Of a stretch of DNA of 64,000 nucleotides, positions 33,388 through 42,097 are shown piece after piece. The notes under the pieces were generated by a model. The model ran no database searches. It was not told the DNA's origin and saw only the letters and a program-made list of their open reading frames with translations. This DNA comes from Brevirhabdus pacifica (GTDB lineage Bacteria; Pseudomonadota; Alphaproteobacteria; Rhodobacterales; Rhodobacteraceae): contig NZ_PGFI01000011.1 in the NCBI RefSeq assembly GCF_002797755.1, positions 806,001-870,000 on the forward strand, given 5' to 3'. The stretch's first letter is position 1, and every line of letters starts with the position of its first letter. A program made the translations under genes and the position numbers.

Positions 33388-34881
33388 ATGAATGCGATCA
33401 CCCGCCACAACCTGCCCGACACGCCGATCCTGCGCCACCTGTCCGACCGGCGGCTGATGCGCTGTTTCTCTTACGTCGACGGGCGCTGGTGCGGCGCCGC
33501 CGACGGGGGCCTTCTCGCAGTGAGCGATCCGGCCACTGGCGCGTGGCTGGGGGACGTGGCCTGTCTGGGGGCCGATGACAGCGCCCTTGCGGTCGACGCG
33601 GCGCAGCGGGCCTTTGCCAGCTGGTCGGCGATGCTGCCCCAGGACCGCGCCGCGATCCTGCGCCGCTGGTTCGAACTGATGCAGGAGAACCGCGAGGACC
33701 TCGCCCTTCTGATGACGCTGGAGCAGGGCAAGCCGCTGTCGGAATCCCGCGGCGAGATCGACTACGCCGCCTCGTTCCTGGAATTCTACGCCGAAGAGGC
33801 CCGCCGTCCCAATATCGAGGGGATCACCAGCCACCTGCCCGATGCCGAGGTCGAGCTGTGGCGCGAACCGGCGGGCGTCGCGGCGCTGGTCACGCCCTGG
33901 AATTTCCCTGCGGCCATGCTGACGCGCAAGGCGGGGGCCGCGCTTGCCGCCGGCTGCACCGTGCTGGCCCACCCCTCGGCCGAGACGCCCTTCTCGGCCC
34001 TGGCGCTGGCCGAACTGGCCGAGCGGGCGGGCGTGCCCGCCGGTGTCTTCAACGTGGTGACGGGTCTGGCACCCGTGGTGGTCAAGGCCTGGACCGACGA
34101 TCCGCGCGTGCGGGTGCTGTCCTTCACCGGCTCGACCGAGGTGGGGCGGCTGCTTTACGAAGCCTCGGCGGCCTCGATCAAGACGCTGGTGCTGGAACTG
34201 GGCGGGCACGCCCCGGTGCTGGTCTTCGACGACGCGCCGCTGGAGCGGGCTGTGACCGAGACCATCAAGGCCAAGTTCGCCACCTCGGGCCAGGATTGCC
34301 TGGGGGCGAACCGGATCTTCGTTCAGCGCGGAATCTATGATGCCTTCTGCGCCCGCTTCGCCGAAGCGACCGGCGCGCTGAGCGTCGGCGCGGGGATGGA
34401 GGACCCGGACATCGGCCCGCTGATGAACGAAAAGGCCGTCGCCAAGCAGGAGGCCCATGTCGCCGACGCGCTGGCGCGGGGCGCGCGGTTGCTGTGCGGC
34501 GGGGCGCGCCACGCCAAGGGGCCGCTTTTCTACCAGCCGACGGTGCTGGCCGACGTTCCCGCCGAGGCCGCCATCCTGCATGAGGAAACCTTCGGCCCCG
34601 TGGCCGCCATCATCCCCTTCGATACCGAGGAGGAGGTGACCACGCGCGCCAACGACACCGAATACGGGCTGGTCGCCTACCTGCACACGCAGGATCCGCG
34701 CCGCATCTATCGGCTCAGCCGGGCGCTGCAATTCGGCATGGTGGCGGTCAACCGCACCAAGGTCACCGGCGCGCCCATCCCCTTCGGCGGGTTCAAGCAA
34801 TCGGGTCTGGGGCGCGAAGGGTCGCGCTTCGGGCTCGAGGCCTTCACCGAGATCAAGTACGTCTGCCGCGACTGGGGCTGA
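33388..34881 (+). CDS. gabD: NAD(P)-dependent aldehyde dehydrogenase, succinate-semialdehyde dehydrogenase type
   Basis: This 497-residue enzyme oxidises an aldehyde to its acid. It has the cofactor motif TPWNFPAAMLTRK near residue 170, FTGSTEVGR near 246, the catalytic Glu in LELGGHAP near 270, and the catalytic Cys in SGQDCLGANR near 303. The overall pattern (EQGKPLSESRGEIDYAASF) is that of GabD-like succinate-semialdehyde dehydrogenases. With the omega-aminotransferase encoded 90 bp downstream it makes a two-step amine-to-acid route. Related omega-aldehydes remain possible substrates. ATG 33388 lacks a strong ribosome site. Confidence 0.85.
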   Translation: MNAITRHNLPDTPILRHLSDRRLMRCFSYVDGRWCGAADGGLLAVSDPATGAWLGDVACLGADDSALAVDAAQRAFASWSAMLPQDRAAILRRWFELMQENREDLALLMTLEQGKPLSESRGEIDYAASFLEFYAEEARRPNIEGITSHLPDAEVELWREPAGVAALVTPWNFPAAMLTRKAGAALAAGCTVLAHPSAETPFSALALAELAERAGVPAGVFNVVTGLAPVVVKAWTDDPRVRVLSFTGSTEVGRLLYEASAASIKTLVLELGGHAPVLVFDDAPLERAVTETIKAKFATSGQDCLGANRIFVQRGIYDAFCARFAEATGALSVGAGMEDPDIGPLMNEKAVAKQEAHVADALARGARLLCGGARHAKGPLFYQPTVLADVPAEAAILHEETFGPVAAIIPFDTEEEVTTRANDTEYGLVAYLHTQDPRRIYRLSRALQFGMVAVNRTKVTGAPIPFGGFKQSGLGREGSRFGLEAFTEIKYVCRDWG

Positions 34882-34970
34882 CCCGGCGCGCAGGACCACC
34901 CATGCGGCGCGGGGCCCCGGCAAAGGGCCCCGCCGTCACGACCGACCGAGCGAACGAAAAAGGAATGACA

Positions 34971-36341
34971 ATGCTGACGAACGACCAACTGGCCCAGTGG
35001 GACCGCGAGAATTTCTTCCACGCCTCGACCCATCTGGCCCAGCACGCCCGCGGCGAGACGCCGACCCGCGTCATCACCGGCGGCAAGGGCTGCCATATCG
35101 AGGATCGCGACGGCCGCAAGCTGCTGGACGCCTTCGCCGGGCTTTACTGCGTCAACGCCGGCTACGGCCGCCCCGAGATCGCGGACGCCATCGCCGAGCA
35201 GGCGCGCGAGCTGGCCTATTACCACGCCTATGTCGGCCACGGCACCGAGGCCAGCATCACCCTTGCCAAGATGGTTCTGGACCGCGCCCCGGCCCATATG
35301 TCCAAGGTCTATTTCGGCCTTTCGGGATCGGACGCGAACGAAACCAACATCAAGCTGATCTGGTATTACAACAACATCCTCGGCCGGCCCGAAAAGAAGA
35401 AGATCATCAGCCGCTGGCGGGGCTACCACGGCTCGGGGCTGATGACCGGCTCGTTGACGGGTCTGGAGCTGTTTCACAACAAGTTCGACCTGCCGCTGGC
35501 ACAGGTGCTGCACACCGAGGCGCCCTATTACTACCGCCGCGATGATCTGAACCAGACCGAGGCGCAGTTCACCCAGCATTGCGTGGACGCGCTGGAAGCG
35601 ATGATCGAGCGCGAGGGCGCCGACACCATCGCCGCCTTCATCGGCGAGCCTGTTCTGGGCACCGGCGGCATCGTCCCCCCGCCCGAAGGCTATTGGGAGG
35701 CGATCCAAGAGGTGCTGAAAAAGCACGACATCCTGCTGGTCGCCGACGAGGTCGTCACCGGTTTCGGCCGTCTGGGGAGCATGTTCGGATCCGAGCATTA
35801 CGGCATGACCCCCGATCTTATCACTATCGCCAAGGGTCTGACCTCGGCCTATGCGCCGCTGTCGGGCTCGATCGTGTCGGACAAGATGTGGAAGGTTCTG
35901 GAACAGGGCACCGACGAGAACGGCCCAATCGGCCACGGCTGGACCTACTCGGCCCACCCCATCGGCGCCGCTGCAGGGGTCGCCAACCTGAAGCTGCTGG
36001 ACGATCTGAACCTGATCGCCAACGCGGGCGAGACGGGCGCCTATCTGAACGCTGCCATGCACGACGCGCTGGGCGATCATCCCAATGTGGGCCAGATCCG
36101 GGGCGAGGGGATGCTTTGCGCGGTCGAACTGGTCGAGGACCGCGAGACGCGCCGCTACTTCGATCCCTCGGCCAAGGTGGGCGCCACGGTGGCGGCCGCG
36201 CTTTTTGCCGACGGGGTGATCGGCCGGGCCATGCCCCAGGGCGACATCCTGGGCTTTGCGCCGCCCTTCTGCCTCAGCCGCGACGAGGCCGACGAGATCG
36301 TTGCCAAGACCGTCAAGGCGATCAAATCCGCAGGCCTGTGA
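34971..36341 (+). CDS. Class III omega-aminotransferase (amine/omega-amino acid:pyruvate type)
   Basis: This 456-residue PLP enzyme transfers terminal amino groups of diamines or omega-amino acids to pyruvate or a 2-oxo acid. Visible are GSDANETNIKLIWYYNN near residue 122, VADEVVTGFGRLG near 258 (Asp binding the PLP ring nitrogen), and the Schiff-base Lys in LITIAKGLTSAYAPLSG near 288. It closely resembles the roseobacter omega-transaminases such as the Ruegeria (Silicibacter) pomeroyi class III enzyme of known structure. AAGGA lies 5-9 nt before ATG 34971. Paired with the upstream aldehyde dehydrogenase, it suggests putrescine or GABA-like catabolism. Confidence 0.88.
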   Translation: MLTNDQLAQWDRENFFHASTHLAQHARGETPTRVITGGKGCHIEDRDGRKLLDAFAGLYCVNAGYGRPEIADAIAEQARELAYYHAYVGHGTEASITLAKMVLDRAPAHMSKVYFGLSGSDANETNIKLIWYYNNILGRPEKKKIISRWRGYHGSGLMTGSLTGLELFHNKFDLPLAQVLHTEAPYYYRRDDLNQTEAQFTQHCVDALEAMIEREGADTIAAFIGEPVLGTGGIVPPPEGYWEAIQEVLKKHDILLVADEVVTGFGRLGSMFGSEHYGMTPDLITIAKGLTSAYAPLSGSIVSDKMWKVLEQGTDENGPIGHGWTYSAHPIGAAAGVANLKLLDDLNLIANAGETGAYLNAAMHDALGDHPNVGQIRGEGMLCAVELVEDRETRRYFDPSAKVGATVAAALFADGVIGRAMPQGDILGFAPPFCLSRDEADEIVAKTVKAIKSAGL

Positions 36342-36454
36342 CCGGCGCCTGAGCTTCGCGGGCCGCCCGGCGCGGCCCGCACCCCCATTTGGTCCCGGCT
36401 GGCCCCGCCCCCCCTGGCTGCTATATGCCGACGGGAGTCACCAAGGAGAATCCG

Positions 36455-36898
36455 ATGAAATTCCTGCACACGATGGTCCGCGTCCGCGACGTGGACGCCT
36501 CGCTTGATTTCTACTGCAACAAGCTGGGGCTGGTGGAGACACGGCGCACCGAGAACGAGGCCGGCCGCTTCACCCTGATCTTCCTCGCCGCCCCCCGGGA
36601 CCGCGAAACCGCCGAGGCCGAGCAGGCGCCCGAACTGGAGCTGACGTACAACTGGGACGGGGACGAGGTCTACCAGACCGGCCGAAGCTGGGGGCACCTC
36701 GCCTATCGGGTCTCGGATATCTACGCCACCTGCCAGAAGCTGATGGACGCGGGCGTCACCATCAACCGGCCCCCGCGCGACGGGCGGATGGCCTTCATCA
36801 AGTCGCCGGACGACGTCTCGATCGAGCTTTTGCAGGAAGGTAAGGCGCTGGCCCCGGCCGAGCCTTGGGCGTCCATGGAGAACACCGGAAGCTGGTAG
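36455..36898 (+). CDS. gloA: Lactoylglutathione lyase (glyoxalase I)
   Basis: This 147-residue cytoplasmic metalloenzyme converts the methylglyoxal-glutathione hemithioacetal to S-lactoylglutathione. All four metal ligands of GloA are in place: His in FLHTMVRV (residue 4), Glu in ELELTYNW, His in WGHLAYRV and Glu in [11 protein letters not shown] 36455 follows AAGGAGAATCCG. Detoxifying methylglyoxal fits a genome that catabolises glycerol through DHAP. A hairpin follows the stop. Confidence 0.94.
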   Translation: MKFLHTMVRVRDVDASLDFYCNKLGLVETRRTENEAGRFTLIFLAAPRDRETAEAEQAPELELTYNWDGDEVYQTGRSWGHLAYRVSDIYATCQKLMDAGVTINRPPRDGRMAFIKSPDDVSIELLQEGKALAPAEPWASMENTGSW

Positions 36899-36922
36899 GC
36901 GCGCGCCTGACGCGAAGGGCCC

Positions 36923-36938
36923 GGGGGCTGTCGCCCCC
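36923..36938. terminator. Hairpin between convergent gloA and the DUF1127 gene
   Basis: A perfect stem GGGGGC-TGTC-GCCCCC lies 25 nt after gloA, flanked by GGGCCC and GCGGCCC that may extend it. No T-run follows. It is the only obvious end signal in the 144-bp convergent gap. Confidence 0.5.
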
Positions 36939-37042
36939 GCGGCCCGATCCCGCGCCGCGAAGGTTCGCCCGGCGGACGGGCGTGCGATCGGGGGCGGAAA
37001 GGGGAGGGATCCGGGCGCCCCCGCGGCCCGAGACACCGGGTC

Positions 37043-37267
37043 TTACTTCTGGGAGATCGAGTCCATCGCAACCTGGGCGATGTCGGTGCGGGCAATGCCC
37101 ATGCCTTCCAGCTCGCGGTCGGTCTTGGCGTCCAGCTCCATGTAAAGGCGGTAGGCGGCAAAGCCCGCGAAGATGCCCAGCGGATCCAGCGACAGGTTGC
37201 GCGGCAGCAGCGAGGCGAAGAAGCTGCGCAGGTCACCGTTCGGGCGGGAAATCAGGGTATCGGCCAT
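37043..37267 (-). CDS. DUF1127-type small protein
   Basis: This 74-residue protein has an N-terminal hydrophobic/aromatic helix and a C-terminal YRLYMELDAKTDRELEGMGI-ARTDI segment, the pattern of DUF1127 proteins. Small members of this family have been linked to RNA turnover and phosphate or stress responses in alphaproteobacteria; its own role is unknown. ATG 37267 has GGAGAATG just upstream. A TTGC-N6-GCAA dyad (37284-37297) lies immediately upstream of the ribosome site. Confidence 0.75.
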   Translation of the reverse strand: MADTLISRPNGDLRSFFASLLPRNLSLDPLGIFAGFAAYRLYMELDAKTDRELEGMGIARTDIAQVAMDSISQK

Positions 37268-37426
37268 TACATTCTCCAATCATTTGCTGCACTGCAACAT
37301 ATTGGTGAGCTCATGGAAAGCAATGGTAATTAGGCCCACGCAAGGCGGCGTTTCGCCCTGTGCATGGCTCGCCGTTCGCGCCGTTTGCTGCAACTGCGAA
37401 AGATCGTAGCACCTCGCACGCGCTTT

Positions 37427-37506
37427 CATTGTCGCGAAAATATCCCCGCCGGAGGCTCCGGTTCCCGGCCAAGGGAGCCTCCGGCGGGGATATTTCGACG
37501 ACAATG
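37427..37506. repeat. 80-bp palindromic intergenic repeat (CCGCCGGAGGC type)
   Basis: Two 33-bp arms (37427-37459 and 37474-37506) match as inverted repeats at 30 positions, with a 14-bp centre. The inner 22 bp (AATATCCCCGCCGGAGGCTCC side) are perfect. It lies downstream of gph and upstream of the DUF1127 gene. A half-copy of the same element is at 48385. It can fold into a very stable hairpin flanked by AT-rich ends and may end transcription of the cbb/gph unit. Confidence 0.85.
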
Positions 37507-37573
37507 AAGCCCTGCGGGGATCAGTGCCGCGCCGCCCCTACAGGACAGAAAGGGCGGCGCGGCTTCGGCGTGG

Positions 37574-38242
37574 CTAGGTCGGTTCGACCACGCCGAATCT
37601 CTTGTCGATGTAGCGGCCCAGCTGATCGTAGTGATCGAAGGCCAGCACGTGGGGCAGGCTTTCCACCGGCGCCTTGCGGTAGCCGGGGGTGAAGAGGGCA
37701 AAGTCGAGCCCCGCCGCGCGGGCGGTCTCGGCGTCGACCTCGCTGTCGCCCACGTAGAGGATATTGGTGGCGCCGAGCGATCTGACCGTGTGCTGCAACG
37801 GCGCGGGGTCGGGTTTCTTCACCGGCAGGCATTCCCCGCCCACCAGCATGTCGAACCGGCCCAGCAAGTCGAAATGGCCCAGCACGGCGCGGGTCGCCTC
37901 TATCGGCTTGTTGGTGCAGACGCCCAGTCGGAAGCCGCGCTTTTGCAGCCGCTCCAAGAGTGCTGGCACGCCGGGGTAAAGCTCGGTCAGGTTCACGGCA
38001 GACTCGTAGATGTCGTAGAAGCGCCGGGACATGCGGGCGTGCAGCTCGGGCGTCTCCTCGACGCCCGAGGCGGCGATCACGCGCGAAATCAGCACGCCCA
38101 CGCCATTGCCGATGAAGCCGCGCACCTGCTCGAAGGGCAGGGGCGGCAGCCCCTCGGCCTTGAGGACCACGGCCGAGGCCGCGTGGATGTCGGGCGCGCT
38201 GTCGATCAGCGTGCCGTCGAGGTCGAAGATGATGGCCTTCAT
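37574..38242 (-). CDS. gph: Phosphoglycolate phosphatase (HAD family)
   Basis: This 222-residue HAD hydrolase has FDLDGTLIDSAPDI (nucleophile Asp near residue 7), GVCTNKP near 106, KKPDPAPL (Lys) near 142, and YVGDSEVD (acidic loop) near 165. It dephosphorylates 2-phosphoglycolate, the by-product of RuBisCO oxygenation, and in cbb operons the same gene is called cbbZ. ATG 38242 overlaps the stop of the thioredoxin-like gene and has AAGGAA upstream. Its location at the end of the cbbX-proximal unit supports a photorespiratory role, although no RuBisCO gene is in the window. Confidence 0.92.
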   Translation of the reverse strand: MKAIIFDLDGTLIDSAPDIHAASAVVLKAEGLPPLPFEQVRGFIGNGVGVLISRVIAASGVEETPELHARMSRRFYDIYESAVNLTELYPGVPALLERLQKRGFRLGVCTNKPIEATRAVLGHFDLLGRFDMLVGGECLPVKKPDPAPLQHTVRSLGATNILYVGDSEVDAETARAAGLDFALFTPGYRKAPVESLPHVLAFDHYDQLGRYIDKRFGVVEPT

Positions 38243-38796
38243 GCGGGTTCCTTCCATTTGATCGAACAGCCCATCGAGGGCACCTGGTCGGCCGGGCCCT
38301 TTCCGGTTTCGGCCACCTGGCGCATCGCCTCGTAAAGATCGCGTCTGAGGTCCTCGGGACCGGCGGCCTTGCCCGAGGCGTCGAGCCGGCCGCGGTACTG
38401 CAGCTCCAGCCCGGCGTCGAAGCCGAAGAAATCGGGGGTGCAGGCGGCGCCGTAGGCGCGCGCGACCTGCTGGTCGGTGTCGTGCAGGTAGGGGAAGGGG
38501 AAATCGCGGTCCCGGGCCACCGCTTGCATCGCCTCGAAACTGTCGGCGGGATAGGCCACGCTGTCGTTGGAGTTGATTGCCACCACCGAAACGCCCAGCG
38601 GCGCGAGGTCGCGGGCGTCGCGCAGGATCCGGTCCAGCACGGCCTTCACATAGGGGCAGTGGTTGCAGATGAACATGACCAGCGTGCCGCGCGGGCCCGC
38701 CAGGTCGGACAGGGCGTGCCGCTTGCCGTCGGTGCCGGGCAGCGCGAAATCGGGCGCCTTCCATCCGAAGTCGCACACAGGGGGGGTGACGGCCAT
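38239..38796 (-). CDS. Thioredoxin-fold / AhpC-TSA family protein
   Basis: This 185-residue cytoplasmic thioredoxin-like protein has a CxxC pair in MFICNHCPYVKAVLDRI near residue 44 and an AhpC/TSA-type body (GTDGKRHALSDLAGPRGTL near residue 22). It resembles the thioredoxin-family redoxin group with a CNHCPY motif. The role is probably thiol reduction or peroxide handling; the substrate is unknown. ATG 38796 follows GGAGGACCGGCG. It is coupled to gph by an ATGA overlap. Confidence 0.85.
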   Translation of the reverse strand: MAVTPPVCDFGWKAPDFALPGTDGKRHALSDLAGPRGTLVMFICNHCPYVKAVLDRILRDARDLAPLGVSVVAINSNDSVAYPADSFEAMQAVARDRDFPFPYLHDTDQQVARAYGAACTPDFFGFDAGLELQYRGRLDASGKAAGPEDLRRDLYEAMRQVAETGKGPADQVPSMGCSIKWKEPA

Positions 38797-38880
38797 CGCC
38801 GGTCCTCCATTCCAAGGGCGCGCGGGCCGGGGCCCGGGCGCGGCTTCAGTCAGGCGAACGGACGAAGGCCGCCGCCGCAA

Positions 38881-39813
38881 TCACTCCACGGCCACGAAAC
38901 GGTAGCCGTCGTCTGTCTTCTCGGCCCGGCCGATGCCGGGGGTGGGCAGGTGGAAGCCGATCATCGGCATCTTTGCCGCCGCGATCTGGTCCAGCAGCGC
39001 CACGCGGGTGGCGATCCCCTTCTCGGCGTCCTGGTCGGCGCCCGAGGCGATCTCGGGGCGCTCGAAGGCGATGTGGTGGTTGCCGATGGCGTCGCCCACG
39101 ATCATCGCGCTTTCGCCGCCCAGGGCGACCTCGAAGGCCATGTGGCCGGGGGTGTGGCCGAAAGTGGCGCGGGCGGCGACGCCCGGCAGGATCTCGGCGC
39201 CGTCATCGAAGAACTCGATCCGGTCCTCGACCGCTTCCAGCCGGCGCTGGGCGCCCACCGCAAAGGAGGCCCGTGCCTCGCCGATCGTGTCGACGGTCTC
39301 GGGGTCAATCCAGTAATCCCACTCGCTGCGCCCGATCATATAGGAGGCCTCGGGGAAGATGGGATCGTCGAACTCGTCCAGCAGACCCCAGAGGTGGTCC
39401 GGGTGGGCATGGGTGAAGACGACGTGGGTGACGTCGTCCGGGGTCAGGTCGACCGCGTCCAGCGCCTCGGTCAACTTGCCGGCGCTGGGCATGAAGTCGG
39501 GGCCGGAGCCCACGTCGAACAGCACCACCCGGTCGCCGTCGCGCAGCAGCGTGACGTTGCAGTCGGGCGTGTAGCTGTCGCCGGTCACGCCGTGTTTTTC
39601 CAGGATCGGGCGCAGGGCTGCGGCATCGACGCCCTCGGCCGTCAGAAAGCCCATCGGCAGCACCAGGTTGCCGTCGCTCAGGGTGTCGAGGCTGCGGCCG
39701 TCGGCCTCCAGCCGGGCATTTGCCCAGGCACGGGTGGGCAGGATGGGGCCGAGCCCCGCGGTCAACAGGCCGGCCGAACCGGTCCCAAGCAGTGTTCTGC
39801 GCGTAATCTTCAC
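38881..39813 (-). CDS. Exported MBL-fold metallohydrolase (Tat signal)
   Basis: This 310-residue metallo-beta-lactamase-fold protein has a twin-arginine leader (KITRRTLLGTGSAGLLTAGL) and is therefore likely folded before export to the periplasm. Metal ligands are HxHxDH in THAHPDHLWG near residue 125, His in FGHTPGHMAFEV near 200, and Asp in MIVGDAIGNHHI near 218. The reaction is unknown. GTG 39813 is chosen because GGGAGG lies 8-13 nt upstream and it begins exactly at the Tat motif. It lies between cbbX and the thioredoxin-like gene on the same strand. Confidence 0.85.
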   Translation of the reverse strand: MKITRRTLLGTGSAGLLTAGLGPILPTRAWANARLEADGRSLDTLSDGNLVLPMGFLTAEGVDAAALRPILEKHGVTGDSYTPDCNVTLLRDGDRVVLFDVGSGPDFMPSAGKLTEALDAVDLTPDDVTHVVFTHAHPDHLWGLLDEFDDPIFPEASYMIGRSEWDYWIDPETVDTIGEARASFAVGAQRRLEAVEDRIEFFDDGAEILPGVAARATFGHTPGHMAFEVALGGESAMIVGDAIGNHHIAFERPEIASGADQDAEKGIATRVALLDQIAAAKMPMIGFHLPTPGIGRAEKTDDGYRFVAVE

Positions 39814-39892
39814 GTCGGATCCTCCCAAACATTCGCTGTTTGGAATATGGCCCGCCCGGAGAAGCGGCGCAAGCGACGGGGGCTGGGGGCGC

Positions 39893-40837
39893 TCATCCCT
39901 CGGTGCCTGCGGGCCCGGGCGTCTGGCGCGCGGGGTCCAGACCGCCCTTGAAGACGCGGCTGACGCGGATGTCCTCACTGGTGATGGTCGAAAGCGCCAT
40001 GGCGTCCAGCGGCCCACTTGCGGTTCGCAACAGGCGGCTGGCCTGGCGCAGGCGGGCGCGGTCCAGCGCGTTGCGGATCGAACGGGCGTTGGCGAAATGC
40101 GGCTGTCCCCGGCGCAGCGTGACGTATTCGCGCAGCGCCTCCTGGGCGCTGTCGTCCAGCACGTAGTTCTGTTTGCTCAGCATGACGCCGGCGATCTTCT
40201 CCAGCTCGGTGTCGCTGTAGTCGGGGAATTCGATGTGGTGGGCCATGCGCGAGCGGAAGCCGGGGTTGGATGCAAAGAAGCGGTCCATGCGTTCGGCGTA
40301 GCCCGCAAGGATCACCACCAGATCGTCGCGGTTGTTCTCCATGACCTGAAGCAGGATCTCGATGGCTTCCTGCCCGTAGTCGCGTTCGTTTTCAGGGCGG
40401 TAGAGGTAATAGGCCTCGTCGATGAAAAGCACGCCGCCCATCGCCCTCTTCAGCGCCTCTTTGGTCTTGGGCGCGGTGTGGCCGATGTATTGGCCGACAA
40501 GATCGTCGCGGGTCACGGTGACCAGATGGCCTTTGCGCACATAGCCTAGGCGGTGCAGCAGATCGGCCATCTTGAGTGCCACGGTCGTCTTGCCGGTGCC
40601 GGGGTTGCCGGTGAAGCTCATGTGAAGGGTGGGGGTCTCGGTGGCCAGACCCAACTGGCGGCGGGCCTGATCGACCAGCAGAAGGGCGGCGGTTTCCTTG
40701 ATGCGGTCCTTGACCGGTCCGAGGCCGATCATCGTCTCGTCGAGTTCGCGCAGCACCTCGCGGACGCCGCTTTGCTCAAAGGCAGCGGCGAGGTCCACAC
40801 TGGTCGGCGGGGCCGGCGTGTCACTCATCTCGTTCAC
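39893..40837 (-). CDS. cbbX: CbbX, AAA+ activase of red-type RuBisCO
   Basis: This AAA+ ATPase of about 314 residues pulls inhibitory sugar phosphates out of form IC/ID RuBisCO by threading the CbbL C-terminus. It has Walker [10 protein letters not shown] near residue 75, the pore-loop region VGQYIGHTA, Walker [12 protein letters not shown] near 137, and sensor/arginine region [17 protein letters not shown] 40837 is chosen because GAAGGAG lies 7 nt upstream; ATG 40828 is the alternative. It directly follows cbbA at the position normally held by cbbLS-cbbX, but cbbL and cbbS are missing. A hairpin (40859-40886) lies just before the ribosome site. Confidence 0.95.
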   Translation of the reverse strand: MNEMSDTPAPPTSVDLAAAFEQSGVREVLRELDETMIGLGPVKDRIKETAALLLVDQARRQLGLATETPTLHMSFTGNPGTGKTTVALKMADLLHRLGYVRKGHLVTVTRDDLVGQYIGHTAPKTKEALKRAMGGVLFIDEAYYLYRPENERDYGQEAIEILLQVMENNRDDLVVILAGYAERMDRFFASNPGFRSRMAHHIEFPDYSDTELEKIAGVMLSKQNYVLDDSAQEALREYVTLRRGQPHFANARSIRNALDRARLRQASRLLRTASGPLDAMALSTITSEDIRVSRVFKGGLDPARQTPGPAGTEG

Positions 40838-40982
40838 GGGTCGCTCCTTCGATCTGGGGCACCCGGGCGGCGAGGCGTCCGGGTGCAAGAGGAGGGGGGC
40901 AGGCGTCGCGTGTGCCGTCGGCCGCGTGCAGGGCGCAGCTTCCGATCAAGGCCGGCAACGTCTGCTTATTATCCGCCAACAC
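40821..40982 (-). other. Possible small ORF or RuBisCO-operon scar between cbbA and cbbX
   Basis: A GTG at 40982 has an excellent AGGAAGGA seven bases upstream and opens a 53-codon frame that overlaps the start of cbbX. The deduced peptide (begins [14 protein letters not shown]) matches nothing I recognise, and I see no resemblance to CbbL or CbbS. It may be a leftover ribosome site of a deleted gene or a leader peptide. Low confidence as a real gene. Confidence 0.25.
40859..40886 (-). promoter_or_regulatory. Hairpin upstream of cbbX
   Basis: Arms GCACCCGG (40859-40866) and CCGGGTGC (40879-40886) pair perfectly over 8 bp with a 12-nt loop, 22 nt before the cbbX start. In intact operons an RNA hairpin between cbbS and cbbX could keep cbbX expression below that of cbbLS. 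This one may be such a remnant; that is inference. Confidence 0.4.
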
Positions 40983-41005
40983 TATCGGTTCCTTCCTGAT
41001 GGGCT

Positions 41006-42085
41006 TCAGGCGGCCTTGGAGGAAGCGATTTGCGGGTCAAGCGCGCCACTGGCGTAGCGTTTGGCCATTTCGTCCATCGAGACGGGCTTGATCTTGCCGG
41101 CCTGACCGGCCGTGCCGAACCGCTCGAACCGGTCGCGGCACAGGTCCTCCAGTTCCTTCATCGCGGGGATCAGGAACTTGCGAGGGTCGAACTCGGCAGG
41201 GTTCGAGGTGGCGATCTTGCGGAACTGTCCGGCCATCGCCATGCGGCAGTCTGTGTCGATGTTGACCTTGCGCACACCCATGCTGATGCCGCGCTCGATC
41301 TCTTCGACGGGCACGCCGTAGGTCTGGGGCATCTGGCCGCCGTTGGCGTTGATCAGGTCCTGCAGCGCCTGCGGCACCGAGGACGAGCCGTGCATCACCA
41401 GATGGGTGTTGGGCAGCTTCTGGTTGATCTGGCGGATCGTTTCCATCGACAGGATGTCGCCATCGGGCTTGCGGCTGAACTTGTAGGCCCCGTGGCTGGT
41501 GCCGCAGGCGATGGCCAGCGCATCGCATTTGGTACGGGCGACGAAATCGACGGCTTGATCGGGATCGGTCAGAAGCTGATCGTGGCTGAGCTTGCCGACC
41601 GCGCCCGACCCGTCCTCTTCGCCGGCCTCGCCGGTCTCGAGGCTGCCAAGAACGCCCAGCTCGCCCTCGACCGAGGCACCGACCGCGTGGGCGGTTTCGG
41701 TGACGCGGCGGGTGATGTCGACGTTGTAGTCATAGGAGGCGGGCGTCTTCATGTCCTCTTCCAGCGAGCCGTCCATCATCACGCTGGTGAAGCCGTGGCG
41801 GATGGCCGAGAAGCAGGTGGCCTCGTTGTTGCCGTGGTCCTGATGCATGACCATGTGGGTGTCGGGGAACATCTCGGCCAGCGCCTGCACCATGTGGCGC
41901 AGCATGATGTCGCCGGCGTAGGAGCGGGCGCCGCGGCTGGCCTGCAGGATCACGGGGGCGTCGCAGGCGGCGGCGGCCTTCACGATCGCCAGACCCTGTT
42001 CCATGTTGTTGATGTTGAAGGCGGGCACGCCGTAGCCATTCTCGGCGGCATGATCCAGCAATTGTCTGAGGGTGATGAGTGCCAT
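41006..42085 (-). CDS. cbbA: Fructose-1,6-bisphosphate aldolase, class II (Calvin cycle type)
   Basis: This 359-residue zinc-dependent aldolase forms fructose-1,6- or sedoheptulose-1,7-bisphosphate from DHAP. It has the motifs VMHQDHGNN near residue 80 (catalytic Asp and zinc His), [20 protein letters not shown] near 140, GTSHGAYKF near 195 and VMHGSSSVP near 228. The length and the insertion after [17 protein letters not shown] match the CbbA branch. ATG 42085 follows GGAGAGACG. It lies 12 bp after cbbK. Normally cbbL would be the next gene. Confidence 0.96.
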   Translation of the reverse strand: MALITLRQLLDHAAENGYGVPAFNINNMEQGLAIVKAAAACDAPVILQASRGARSYAGDIMLRHMVQALAEMFPDTHMVMHQDHGNNEATCFSAIRHGFTSVMMDGSLEEDMKTPASYDYNVDITRRVTETAHAVGASVEGELGVLGSLETGEAGEEDGSGAVGKLSHDQLLTDPDQAVDFVARTKCDALAIACGTSHGAYKFSRKPDGDILSMETIRQINQKLPNTHLVMHGSSSVPQALQDLINANGGQMPQTYGVPVEEIERGISMGVRKVNIDTDCRMAMAGQFRKIATSNPAEFDPRKFLIPAMKELEDLCRDRFERFGTAGQAGKIKPVSMDEMAKRYASGALDPQIASSKAA

Positions 42086-42097
42086 TTGCGTCTCTCC

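Noticed and set aside
30887-36341. Ectoine/hydroxyectoine degradation cluster (ArgE-like deacetylase, AsnC, dehydrogenase, aminotransferase)
   Set aside because: The hydrolase and transporter genes of that pathway are absent and the aminotransferase resembles amine:pyruvate enzymes; kept only as an alternative.
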